This document shows, in pieces, positions 1 through 5,052 of a stretch of 6,726 nt of DNA. Within the stretch, counting starts at the first letter, position 1; each line of letters begins with the position of its first letter. Under the pieces are notes generated by a model, which was given only the letters and a program-made list of their open reading frames with translations, was not told the DNA's origin and ran no database searches. The stretch spans positions 1 to 6,726 of the forward strand of contig DAOUSX010000056.1 in the NCBI GenBank assembly GCA_030627025.1, in the 5' to 3' direction. A program made the translations under genes and the position numbers. The DNA comes from Dehalococcoidia bacterium (GTDB lineage Bacteria > Chloroflexota > Dehalococcoidia > GIF9 > AB-539-J10).

Positions 1-2
1 CG

Positions 3-80
3 CTTCCCCTTCACGGAGTTTACCCTGAGCACTACGAGATTCTTCCCCTTCACGAAGCCTGCCTTGAGTGCCACGAGATT
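3..80. repeat. Two tandem 39-bp units
   Basis: Units at 3-41 and 42-80 both begin CTTCCCCTTCACG and end ACGAGATT, with divergent middles that share a TGAG core. A third unit seems to start at 81 (CTTCGC...) but passes into a different repeat. The array may continue to the left of the window. No coding function is seen, and open frames across it are repeat translations. Confidence 0.7.
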
Positions 81-102
81 CTTCGCTATGCTCAGAATGA
101 CA
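74..102 (+). repeat. Dispersed repeat, GAATGACA variant
   Basis: The element reads CGAGATTCTTCGCTATGC then TCAGAATGACA. It has the same architecture as the GCAATGAC repeats nearby (GAGATT, a cgcttcgc-like middle, then xCAxAATGACA) but carries CTT/AGAATGAC instead of GCC/GCAATGAC. It looks like a sister subfamily of the same dispersed intergenic repeat. Confidence 0.55.
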
Positions 103-133
103 GGGAGCGAAGGGCTCAGGGCTTTGGCTCACC

Positions 134-291
134 GCAATGACGGGAGCGAAGGGGCTCGCAATGATGCCTCCCTTCTGTCATTGCGCGGCACGTCAGTGCC
201 GAAGCAATCTCATGCCCCACCGAGATTGCCACGCTTCGCTCGCAATGACGGGTGGGAAGGGAGTCCGCAATGACAACCCCCTTCACTCATT
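134..291. repeat. Cluster of GCAATGAC repeats at the tatC 3' end
   Basis: The octamer GCAATGAC occurs at 134-141, 242-249 and 267-274. Its complement GTCATTGC occurs at 177-184. Near copies are GCAATGAT at 158-165 and CTCATTGC at 284-291. The last near copy lies inside the final codons of tatC. Spacing is irregular and orientation is mixed, which fits repeated insertion or decay of a short intergenic element rather than a regular array. Confidence 0.75.
177..249. repeat. Branched inverted repeat (possible three-way fold)
   Basis: The outer arms GTCATTGCG (177-185) and CGCAATGAC (241-249) are perfectly complementary over 9 bp. Between them lie a small hairpin, GGCAC (187-191) with GTGCC (196-200) and a 4-nt loop, and a second hairpin, GCAATCTC (204-211) with GAGATTGC (222-229). 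As RNA this could fold into a stem with two internal hairpins just beyond the tatC stop. It might influence the tat transcript 3' end, but there is no U-run typical of an intrinsic terminator. Confidence 0.5.
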
Positions 292-1026
292 GCTGGCGGG
301 AGACGGAGCCAGGGCTTTCTTGGGATATGCCAGTTTAGCCAGCCAGATGCTTAACTCATAAAGAACAATTATCGGGGCGGCTATCAACGCCTGGTTAACC
401 GGGTCCACAGTAGGAGTGATAATTGCGCCGAGAACGAAAGCCGCCAACACCGCCCACTTCCTGCCCTTAGCAAGCTTTTGAGGGCTAACCACACCCAGTT
501 TGGCAAGTAAGGTGATGACCAGAGGTATTTCAAAGACCAGCCCGACAGCGAGGAGCAGCCTCACCAGAACGCTGACATAATTGCTCACAGTTATCATTGG
601 TTGGGCAATATCGCTGCCAAAAGTGAGCAAGAATTTAAGCGCTGGAGGGAGAAAGATAAAATAGGCGAAGCAAACACCAGCAGCAAAGAGGACAACAACC
701 AGCGGCATTGAAAAATAGAGGTATCTCTTTTCCTTGTCCTTCAATGCTGGAGCAAAAAACATCACCAATTGATAAATAAGATAAGGCAGGGAAAGAGCTA
801 TACCGCAATAAAGAGCCACTTTCATATAGGTGCCAAGCATCTCGGTGACATTTATGAAGACCAGATTCATATCGCTCGGCGCCCGTGATTTGAGGATATC
901 GAAAATATAGAACGCTAACGGAAAGGAAACGGCGATACCCACCCCTAAAGCTATTGCTGATTTAATTAAGCGGCTGCGTAGCTCCAGGAGGTGTTCGGTG
1001 ATACTCAGCTTTTTGTCTTGTCCCAC
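283..1026 (-). CDS. tatC: Sec-independent protein translocase TatC
   Basis: TatC is the polytopic receptor of the twin-arginine translocase, which moves folded proteins across the cytoplasmic membrane. The 247-aa product has the usual family length and about six hydrophobic spans. Landmarks are EHLLELRSRL (residues 11-20), FAPAL followed by acidic-basic KDKEKR (91-101, E99 in the place of the conserved first-loop Glu), FEIP (165-168, conserved Glu166) and the family signature ITPTVDPVNQ (203-212) before LYELS. The start is GTG at 1026-1024, overlapping the upstream tat gene by 22 nt. An in-frame TGA lies only a few codons upstream, and no better start exists. The last residues (SPASNE) are encoded in DNA resembling the flanking repeat, so the tail may have been altered by repeat insertion. 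Confidence 0.96.
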   Translation of the reverse strand: MGQDKKLSITEHLLELRSRLIKSAIALGVGIAVSFPLAFYIFDILKSRAPSDMNLVFINVTEMLGTYMKVALYCGIALSLPYLIYQLVMFFAPALKDKEKRYLYFSMPLVVVLFAAGVCFAYFIFLPPALKFLLTFGSDIAQPMITVSNYVSVLVRLLLAVGLVFEIPLVITLLAKLGVVSPQKLAKGRKWAVLAAFVLGAIITPTVDPVNQALIAAPIIVLYELSIWLAKLAYPKKALAPSPASNE

Positions 1027-1205
1027 TGTTGGATGTCAGCATCCACCTCGGAAGCTTCTTTGGTAATGGCTACATTAAAGTCAGTATAGTTTTTCTTGAG
1101 CCAGCGGGCCCCTTTGCCCAACTCCCTGGCTACTCTAGGCAGCTTTTGAGGACCAATGAAAATAAAAGCAAGGAGCAAAATAAGAATTACTTCCCAGAAA
1201 CCCAT
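1005..1205 (-). CDS. Short TatB/TatA-like translocase subunit
   Basis: This is a 66-aa single-span protein of the TatA/TatB family. It has an N-terminal hydrophobic helix (about residues 3-17) with Glu5, a hinge FIGPQKLP (16-23), then an amphipathic basic segment (RVARELGKGARWLKK) and a short polar tail. The Gly-Pro hinge and the early Glu are TatB-like, but 66 aa is much shorter than typical TatB, so it may be a second TatA or a minimal bifunctional form. ATG at 1205-1203 is chosen over GTG at 1214 because GAGGGAG (1214-1220) sits 8 nt upstream of the ATG and would overlap the GTG. It lies between tatA and tatC and overlaps tatC by 22 nt, suggesting translational coupling. Confidence 0.9.
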   Translation of the reverse strand: MGFWEVILILLLAFIFIGPQKLPRVARELGKGARWLKKNYTDFNVAITKEASEVDADIQQWDKTKS

Positions 1206-1213
1206 ATGTGGCA

Positions 1214-1220
1214 CTCCCTC
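1214..1220 (-). promoter_or_regulatory. Ribosome binding site of the second tat gene
   Basis: Read on the minus strand this is GAGGGAG, 8 nt from ATG 1205-1203. It decides the start: the upstream in-frame GTG overlaps the site by one base and could not use it. Confidence 0.7.
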
Positions 1221-1232
1221 GCGCAGAGGAAT

Positions 1233-1430
1233 TTAGCTTTTCTTGGTGCTTTTCCGCCCCTTCGATTTCTCTGCCGGCTTATCTTCATCAAACTCGCCCT
1301 CTTTTGCCTTACGGAACTCCCTTAGTCCCTGGCCCGCAGCACGAAAGACCTGAGGTAGCTTCCCAGCACCAAAGATGATGAGCACGATGAGTAAGATAAG
1401 CCCTATCTCAAGCGGTCCAGGTGGTCTCAT
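1233..1430 (-). CDS. tatA: Twin-arginine translocase subunit TatA
   Basis: TatA forms the oligomeric conducting element of the Tat translocase with TatC. The 65-aa product is canonical: a short N-terminus, one transmembrane helix (about residues 7-20), the FG hinge (F20-G21), KLP (24-26), an amphipathic helix ([19 protein letters not shown]) and a charged Lys/Glu/Asp tail. The ATG at 1430-1428 has a strong AAGGAG (1438-1443) 7 nt upstream. It is the first gene of the tatA-tatB/A-tatC operon, with a 27-nt gap to the next start. Its length suits TatA rather than TatB. Confidence 0.95.
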   Translation of the reverse strand: MRPPGPLEIGLILLIVLIIFGAGKLPQVFRAAGQGLREFRKAKEGEFDEDKPAEKSKGRKSTKKS

Positions 1431-1437
1431 ATCCCAA

Positions 1438-1443
1438 CTCCTT
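1438..1443 (-). promoter_or_regulatory. tatA: Ribosome binding site of tatA
   Basis: On the minus strand this is AAGGAG within GGAAAGGAG, 7 nt from the ATG at 1430-1428. It is the best Shine-Dalgarno match in the window. Confidence 0.75.
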
Positions 1444-1457
1444 TCCTACAACTTCCC

Positions 1458-1486
1458 AGCTTATCTTTAATCACACATTTTGTCAA
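1458..1486 (-). promoter_or_regulatory. Putative tat operon promoter
   Basis: On the minus strand a perfect TTGACA (1486-1481) precedes tatA. The matching -10 is weak: TAAGCT (1463-1458) at 17 bp, or GATAAG (1465-1460) at 15 bp. It lies in the only unique DNA between the repeat island (from 1501) and tatA, which supports its being the operon promoter. Confidence 0.4.
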
Positions 1487-1500
1487 TTTCCAGTCATAAT

Positions 1501-1650
1501 TGTCATTGCCACTTTTTTGTTGTCATTGCGAGCCGAAGGCGTGGCAATCCCGGCGGGGTATCACACTGCGGAGCTTGTTCGGACTAAAACGAGGAGTCTC
1601 AACTTGAGATTGCTTCGTCGCTAACACTCCTCGCAATGACAGGGGAAAGG
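1501..1650. repeat. Repeat module, copy A
   Basis: The left arm is 1501-1551, containing GTCATTGC twice and TTGTTGTCATTGCGAG. The right arm is 1606-1650, GAGATTGCTTCGTCGC through GGGGAAAGG. The arms contain a perfect 12-bp inverted pair, TGTCATTGCGAG (1521-1532) and CTCGCAATGACA (1630-1641), plus a 6-bp inner pair, GCAATC and GATTGC. The 54-bp core (1552-1605) is unlike the core of copy B. A further GCAATGAC lies at 1658-1665. Open frames across it are not credible genes. Confidence 0.75.
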
Positions 1651-1732
1651 GTGCCTCGCAATGACAAGGGGGGATGTCACTGCCACTTTTTTGTTGTCAT
1701 TGCGAGCCGAAGGTGTGGCAATCCCAGGAAAG

Positions 1733-1760
1733 CAAAACTCAAAAATCAAAATGCAAAATG
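1733..1760 (+). repeat. CAAAANN heptamer array
   Basis: Four consecutive heptamers occupy 1733-1760: CAAAACT, CAAAAAT, CAAAATG, CAAAATG. A related CAAAAATG follows at 1767. The array fills the left half of the copy B core. Confidence 0.6.
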
Positions 1761-1793
1761 ACAGAGCAAAAATGAAAGAACAATCAGTATGAA

Positions 1794-1824
1794 GCTGAAG
1801 GCTGAAAGCTGATAGCTAATAGCT
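1794..1824 (+). repeat. GCTGAAG/GCTGATA heptamer array
   Basis: Degenerate 7-bp units GCTGAAG, GCTGAAA, GCTGATA, GCTAATA and a partial GCT run without gaps. This short microsatellite-like array lies in the right half of the copy B core. Confidence 0.65.
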
Positions 1825-1887
1825 ACTCACTTGGAGATTGCTTCGTCGCTAACACTCCTCGCAATGACAGGGGAAAGGATGCCCTTC

Positions 1888-1919
1888 GCAATGACAAAAA
1901 GGGCGGTCGCCGCAATGAC
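1888..1919 (+). repeat. Terminal GCAATGAC repeats before meaB
   Basis: Two GCAATGAC copies (1888-1895 and 1912-1919) close the repeat island. They reach to within 15 bp of the ATG at 1934, so any promoter or leader for the GTPase gene must lie in or next to repeat DNA. I see no convincing -35/-10 pair here. Confidence 0.65.
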
Positions 1920-1993
1920 AGAAGCGAGGGGACATGATTGACTTTGCCTTTAGTCGCAGATACACTTCGCCAGAGAAGGAGCAGGTACCACAA

Positions 1994-2941
1994 ATGAGGC
2001 TGGCAAATGAAATATTGGAAGGCAATATAAGGGCAGCGGCGAAGTTAATAAGATACGTGGAAGACGGAGCACCTGATGCCGTTGAGGAACTGAAGAAGCT
2101 CTATTTTCACACCGGGAAGTCCTACATCATCGGCATTACCGGGGCACCAGGGTCGGGAAAAAGCACCTTGATAGACGTGCTAATCGATAGCTTTAGGAAG
2201 AGAAATAAAACGGTAGGGGTAATTGTTATAGACCCATCCAGTCCTTTCAGTGGTGGAGCGATATTAGGGGACAGAATAAGGATGCAAAGGCATGCCACAG
2301 ACCAAGGCGTGTTTATCAGGAGTCTTGCCACAAGAGGGTGGCTTGGCGGACTATCCAAAGCTACTATTGATGTAATCCACATTATGGATGCTCTGGGAAA
2401 GGATATCATCCTGGTGGAAACTGTAGGCGTAGGACAAGCAGAGGTAGCTATAATGAATTTCGTCCATACTGCCACTGTGGTGTTAATGCCAGGAAGCGGC
2501 GATTGGGTTCAAACACTTAAAGCTGGTATCCTCGAGATAGCTGACCTTCTGGTCATAAATAAAGCGGACATGAAAGGCGTTTATGAACTGGAAGCTGAGT
2601 TGAAAGCAATGTTGCAAATGAAAGATTACCCGCGAGGAGTATGGAAGCCAAAAATTGTTCTAACCGAAGCGATCAATGATAAGGGTACTGAAGAATTAAT
2701 AAAAGGGATTTACGAGCATAGAGAGTTTCTGGTTACCACAGGGAAATATGATACCCGCGTTAGACAGAGCAACAAACAAGAATTACTTGAAGTGCTTAAA
2801 GGCTCTTTGATAGACGCCGTGTTTCAAAAAGTCAATAAGAACGATTATGTGGAAAAAGTGATAGACGACCTTGTAAACAGGAGAAAAGACCCATATTCCG
2901 CCGTTTCCGAGATAATCAACAAGCTAACTGAGGGAAAATAG
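1994..2941 (+). CDS. meaB: MeaB/ArgK-family G3E GTPase (acyl-CoA mutase chaperone)
   Basis: MeaB-type P-loop GTPases load and protect adenosylcobalamin-dependent acyl-CoA mutases such as methylmalonyl-CoA mutase. From ATG 1994 the product is 315 aa, near family length. It shows Walker A GAPGSGKS (residues 50-57), the family block IDPSSPFSGGAILGDRIRM (79-97), ETVGVGQAE (142-150) and the guanine-specificity motif NKAD (189-192). ATG 1994 aligns with the usual family N-terminus and has AAGGAG (1976-1981) 12 nt upstream. An in-frame ATG at 1934 would add 20 residues from DNA at the edge of the repeat island and has only GAGGGG 2 nt away, but it cannot be excluded. Arginine is almost always AGA/AGG (14 of 16), unlike its neighbours. 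No mutase gene is adjacent. The older name arginine/ornithine transport ATPase is misleading. Confidence 0.93.
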   Translation: MRLANEILEGNIRAAAKLIRYVEDGAPDAVEELKKLYFHTGKSYIIGITGAPGSGKSTLIDVLIDSFRKRNKTVGVIVIDPSSPFSGGAILGDRIRMQRHATDQGVFIRSLATRGWLGGLSKATIDVIHIMDALGKDIILVETVGVGQAEVAIMNFVHTATVVLMPGSGDWVQTLKAGILEIADLLVINKADMKGVYELEAELKAMLQMKDYPRGVWKPKIVLTEAINDKGTEELIKGIYEHREFLVTTGKYDTRVRQSNKQELLEVLKGSLIDAVFQKVNKNDYVEKVIDDLVNRRKDPYSAVSEIINKLTEGK

Positions 2942-2945
2942 ATAC

Positions 2946-3227
2946 CTAAAATCTTATTTCAAAGGCAGTGAATTGTCCTGAGTAATTTGACCAGCTTGTT
3001 TCCACTTCTGTTACCCGAGCTCCAGGGGGACCCACCTTCAGTCGCTCAACCAGCATTTGCAATTGATTCTTGTCCCCTTCAGCCTCAACTTCCACAGCAT
3101 CACCGGGCAGGTTACGAACATAGCCTTTCAAACGCAAATATCCAGCTTCACGGGTGACAAAATAGCGGAAGTTGACGCCTTGCACGTAGCCGTAAACTCT
3201 GGCTGAAAGATGAGCCATGTTTTCCAT
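2946..3227 (-). CDS. acyP: Acylphosphatase
   Basis: Acylphosphatases are small cytosolic enzymes that hydrolyse carboxyl-phosphate bonds, for example in acetyl phosphate or 1,3-bisphosphoglycerate. The 93-aa product matches the family: signature YVQGVNFRYFV (residues 14-24) with phosphate-binding Arg21, and GYVRNLPGDAVEVEAEG (35-51) with catalytic Asn39. It is the last gene of the rnc operon. Its ATG (3227-3225) begins 1 nt after the TAA of the radical SAM gene, implying translational coupling, though ATG at 3218 is a possible alternative start. It converges on meaB with 4 bp between the stops and no visible terminator. Confidence 0.95.
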   Translation of the reverse strand: MENMAHLSARVYGYVQGVNFRYFVTREAGYLRLKGYVRNLPGDAVEVEAEGDKNQLQMLVERLKVGPPGARVTEVETSWSNYSGQFTAFEIRF

Positions 3228-3228
3228 T

Positions 3229-4152
3229 TTAGAGTCTCAGTAACAAAGGGCGAGGTTGATCCAACCGATTCAAGCCAGCCTGACCAGCTAGCACCACCGC
3301 CTCCTGAAATTCGACTGCTGAAGTTCGCCGCGATAGGCTGGGAAACCGAAAGGCTTTATGACAGGGATGATACTGAGCCATGATGTTAACATAAGTATCA
3401 GGCGAGACTTCATTGGCAAGGAAGTCCACCACCTCCTTTGTTCCCGCCAGCCCATGTGGCAAAACCAGATGTCGCACCAGAAGTCCCCGTTGCGCTATCC
3501 CATCCTCGTCGATTTGCAAGTCACCTACCTGCCGATGCATTTCCTTTACCGCTGCCCTGTTTATTGCGGGATAGTTCTCAACCCCGGACAGCTTTTCAGC
3601 AGTTTTCTCATCGCTATACTTCATATCAGGCATGTAAATATCAACGATGCCGTCGAGCAATCTGAGCGTCTCTACAGAATCGTAGCCACCTGAGTTATAT
3701 ACCAGAGGAAGCCGCAAGCCCGACTTTACTGCTATTCCCAAGGCTTCCAATATCTGGGGGACTACATGTGTAGGTGAGACCAGGTTTATATTGTGACACC
3801 CTTTGGTTTGAAGGGAAAGCATCATGTGAGCCAATTCTTCTTTGCTTACCTTTTCTCCTTCACCTAGCTGACTTATGGAATAATTCTGGCAAAAAACGCA
3901 CCTCAAGTTGCAATTGGTAAAGAATATTGTGCCCGAGCCATTCCTGCCCACCAGTGGCGCCTCTTCGCCAAAATGAGGTGCATAGCTGGATACGATTATC
4001 TCCGCTGAAGTGCGGCATTTACCCAGCTCACCATTCAGCCGGTCCACTCCACAATGGCGAGGGCAAACGTGGCAATCTTGCAACAATGACCTGGCAGCCT
4101 CTACCCGCTCAGCCAGCTTGCCACTGTGATAAAGGCTTAAGTAAGCTGCCAC
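3229..4152 (-). CDS. PflX-like radical SAM protein (COG1313 type)
   Basis: This is a 307-aa radical SAM protein related to pyruvate formate-lyase activating enzymes. The reaction and substrate of this branch are not known to me. The SAM-binding 4Fe-4S motif is C81-x3-C85-x2-C88 (CNLRCVFC), followed by QNYSISQ. An N-terminal four-Cys pattern (C27, C30, C34, C46; CHVCPRHC...GKC) could hold a second metal centre. Other family blocks are HNINLVSPTHV, VYNSGGYDS, DIYMPDMKYSD, GLLVRHLVLP and MAQYHPCH. The start is GTG at 4152, 3 nt after the small ORF stop, and the N-terminus AAYLSLYHSGKL fits the family. It is co-transcribed with rnc upstream and acylphosphatase downstream. The name PflX does not imply a role with formate lyase. 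Confidence 0.93.
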   Translation of the reverse strand: MAAYLSLYHSGKLAERVEAARSLLQDCHVCPRHCGVDRLNGELGKCRTSAEIIVSSYAPHFGEEAPLVGRNGSGTIFFTNCNLRCVFCQNYSISQLGEGEKVSKEELAHMMLSLQTKGCHNINLVSPTHVVPQILEALGIAVKSGLRLPLVYNSGGYDSVETLRLLDGIVDIYMPDMKYSDEKTAEKLSGVENYPAINRAAVKEMHRQVGDLQIDEDGIAQRGLLVRHLVLPHGLAGTKEVVDFLANEVSPDTYVNIMAQYHPCHKAFRFPSLSRRTSAVEFQEAVVLAGQAGLNRLDQPRPLLLRL

Positions 4153-4155
4153 CCC

Positions 4156-4296
4156 TCACTCTTCTTCGCGCTCTTTCTTTACCTTCTTGATTACCTCTAC
4201 CTCCACCTGGGGCAACATCTCCGGTATCACCTGAGCCTTCTTCGCTGTTTTTTTCGGCTTTTTCGATTCTCTCCGCCTGAAATCTCGCCTACCCAT
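4156..4296 (-). CDS. 46-aa charged small protein in the rnc operon
   Basis: I do not recognise a function. ATG at 4296-4294 opens 46 codons ending in TGA at 4158-4156. The N-terminal half is strongly basic (MGRRDFRRRESKKPKK, then TAKK), the middle is VIPEMLPQVEVEVIKK and the C-terminus is acidic (EREEE). There is no Cys, no hydrophobic span and no signal peptide. Its ATG overlaps the rnc stop by 8 nt and its stop is 3 nt before the GTG of the radical SAM gene, so it exactly fills the only gap in the operon. That is good evidence for a real, coupled gene. The basic tract suggests nucleic-acid or ribosome contact, which is inference. It is short enough to be missed by gene callers. Confidence 0.75.
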   Translation of the reverse strand: MGRRDFRRRESKKPKKTAKKAQVIPEMLPQVEVEVIKKVKKEREEE

Positions 4297-4987
4297 GGTT
4301 ACACCCCACTTTCACCCATGCTAGCTGTGATGCTTCCATCTCAGCAGCCTTCTTACTCTTACCTGTGCCAACGCTTATGACCTCATCGCCCATGATAACC
4401 TCAACAGTAAATCGCTTATCATGGTCAGGACCAGCGACCTTCACCACACGGTAAACCGGTATTGACATGCTCTCCTTCTGAGCAAACTCCTGCAACAACG
4501 CTTTGTAGTTAAGACTCACCTTTCCGCTCTTTATTCTCTCCAGGAAAGGCTCGAGCTGCTTAAAGATGAATCTCTTCACCCGAGATAATCCCTGGTCAAG
4601 GTATATGGCACCAATCAGAGCTTCCAAGCCGTTTGCCAGGTTGCTCTGCTTACTCCTCCCACCAGTGGCATCCTCACCTCTTCCCATTAGTAACCAATCA
4701 CCAAGCTCGAGGGAAGAGGCTATTTCAGCTAAAGTATCCTGACAGACCAGATAAGCACGCATCGTGGTTAGCCACCCTTCGCTCAACTCGGGAAACTCGC
4801 TATACAGCCTTTCAGCTACCACAAGTCCAAGCACGGCATCGCCAACAAACTCCAACCGCTCATTGCTAGGCCAACGGAAGTCCTGGTTCTCATTCAGGTA
4901 AGAACTATGCACCAAGGCTTGCAGCAACAAAATCTCATTGTTAAAGGATATACTCAAAGCTTTCTGACAGTGGTCTAAATCGACCAT
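4289..4987 (-). CDS. rnc: Ribonuclease III
   Basis: RNase III cleaves double-stranded RNA and processes rRNA precursors and mRNAs. The 232-aa product has the usual two-domain form. The nuclease domain carries the signature NERLEFVGDAV (residues 42-52, with metal ligands E46 and D50) and LEALIGAIYLDQG (121-133, with E122). A dsRNA-binding domain spans about 160-225 (NYKALLQEFAQ, then TGKSKKAAEMEAS). The position that is normally the catalytic Asp, three residues before E122, is Asn119 (codon AAC). I chose ATG 4987-4985: the family usually begins a few residues before LxxLQKAL-like sequence, and an upstream in-frame TTG at 5026 coincides with the -35 element of a good promoter. It is the first gene of the operon rnc, small ORF, radical SAM, acylphosphatase. 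Confidence 0.95.
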   Translation of the reverse strand: MVDLDHCQKALSISFNNEILLLQALVHSSYLNENQDFRWPSNERLEFVGDAVLGLVVAERLYSEFPELSEGWLTTMRAYLVCQDTLAEIASSLELGDWLLMGRGEDATGGRSKQSNLANGLEALIGAIYLDQGLSRVKRFIFKQLEPFLERIKSGKVSLNYKALLQEFAQKESMSIPVYRVVKVAGPDHDKRFTVEVIMGDEVISVGTGKSKKAAEMEASQLAWVKVGCNHG

Positions 4988-4996
4988 GTGCTTATA

Positions 4997-5026
4997 AGTA
5001 TAGCAACAAAAGCCTGGCTCGCTCAA
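4997..5026 (-). promoter_or_regulatory. rnc: rnc operon promoter, near-leaderless
   Basis: On the minus strand: TTGAGC (5026-5021), an 18-bp spacer, then TATACT (5002-4997) preceded by TGC, an extended -10. The expected transcript start falls about 2-4 nt before ATG 4987, leaving no room for a Shine-Dalgarno site. This is the best promoter match in the window and it fixes the rnc start downstream of the TTG at 5026. Confidence 0.65.
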
Positions 5027-5031
5027 CTTTT

Positions 5032-5040
5032 TGTTATAAT
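5032..5040 (+). promoter_or_regulatory. rnhA: rnhA promoter, extended -10
   Basis: TGTTATAAT is a consensus -10 hexamer (5035-5040) with the TGn extension. There is no good -35 at 16-18 bp, as expected for an extended -10 promoter. The start would be near 5047, giving a leader of about 6 nt before the ATG at 5053 and no ribosome binding site. It overlaps the divergent rnc promoter region. Confidence 0.6.
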
Positions 5041-5052
5041 TAATTTGGTTAC

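Larger units (their letters stand above)
1675..1878. repeat. Repeat module, copy B
   Basis: The left arm (1675-1725) matches copy A's left arm at 49 of 51 positions. The right arm (1834-1878) is identical to copy A's over 45 nt. The 12-bp inverted pair recurs at 1695-1706 and 1858-1869. The core (1726-1833, 108 bp) is A-rich and built of short heptamer repeats, quite unlike copy A. So the arms were duplicated while the cores differ. Confidence 0.75.

Noticed and set aside
64..361. Plus-strand open frames of about 70 codons
   Set aside because: They translate the repeats (MTGAKGL, ARNDG-like peptides), overlap tatC and lack family features or a start site.
1206..1214. GTG start for the second tat gene
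   Set aside because: It overlaps its own putative ribosome binding site, whereas ATG 1205 is spaced 8 nt from GAGGGAG.
1421..1624. Plus-strand open frame between tatA and the repeats
   Set aside because: It covers the tat promoter region and repeat arms and has no ribosome binding site or recognisable protein.
1501..1919. Possible CRISPR array
   Set aside because: Repeats are in both orientations, with irregular spacing and only two module copies; there are no uniform spacers and no cas genes.
2942..2945. Terminator between meaB and the acylphosphatase gene
   Set aside because: Only 4 bp separate the stops and no GC hairpin with a T-run is seen; transcripts probably overlap.
4289..4987. 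RNase III as pseudogene because of the missing Asp
   Set aside because: The frame is intact, all other motifs and the dsRNA-binding domain are conserved, and a strong promoter is present, so a variant is more likely than decay.
4988..5026. N-terminal extension of RNase III from TTG 5026
   Set aside because: The TTG is part of the predicted -35 box, the 13 residues do not fit the family, and ATG 4987 gives the normal N-terminus.
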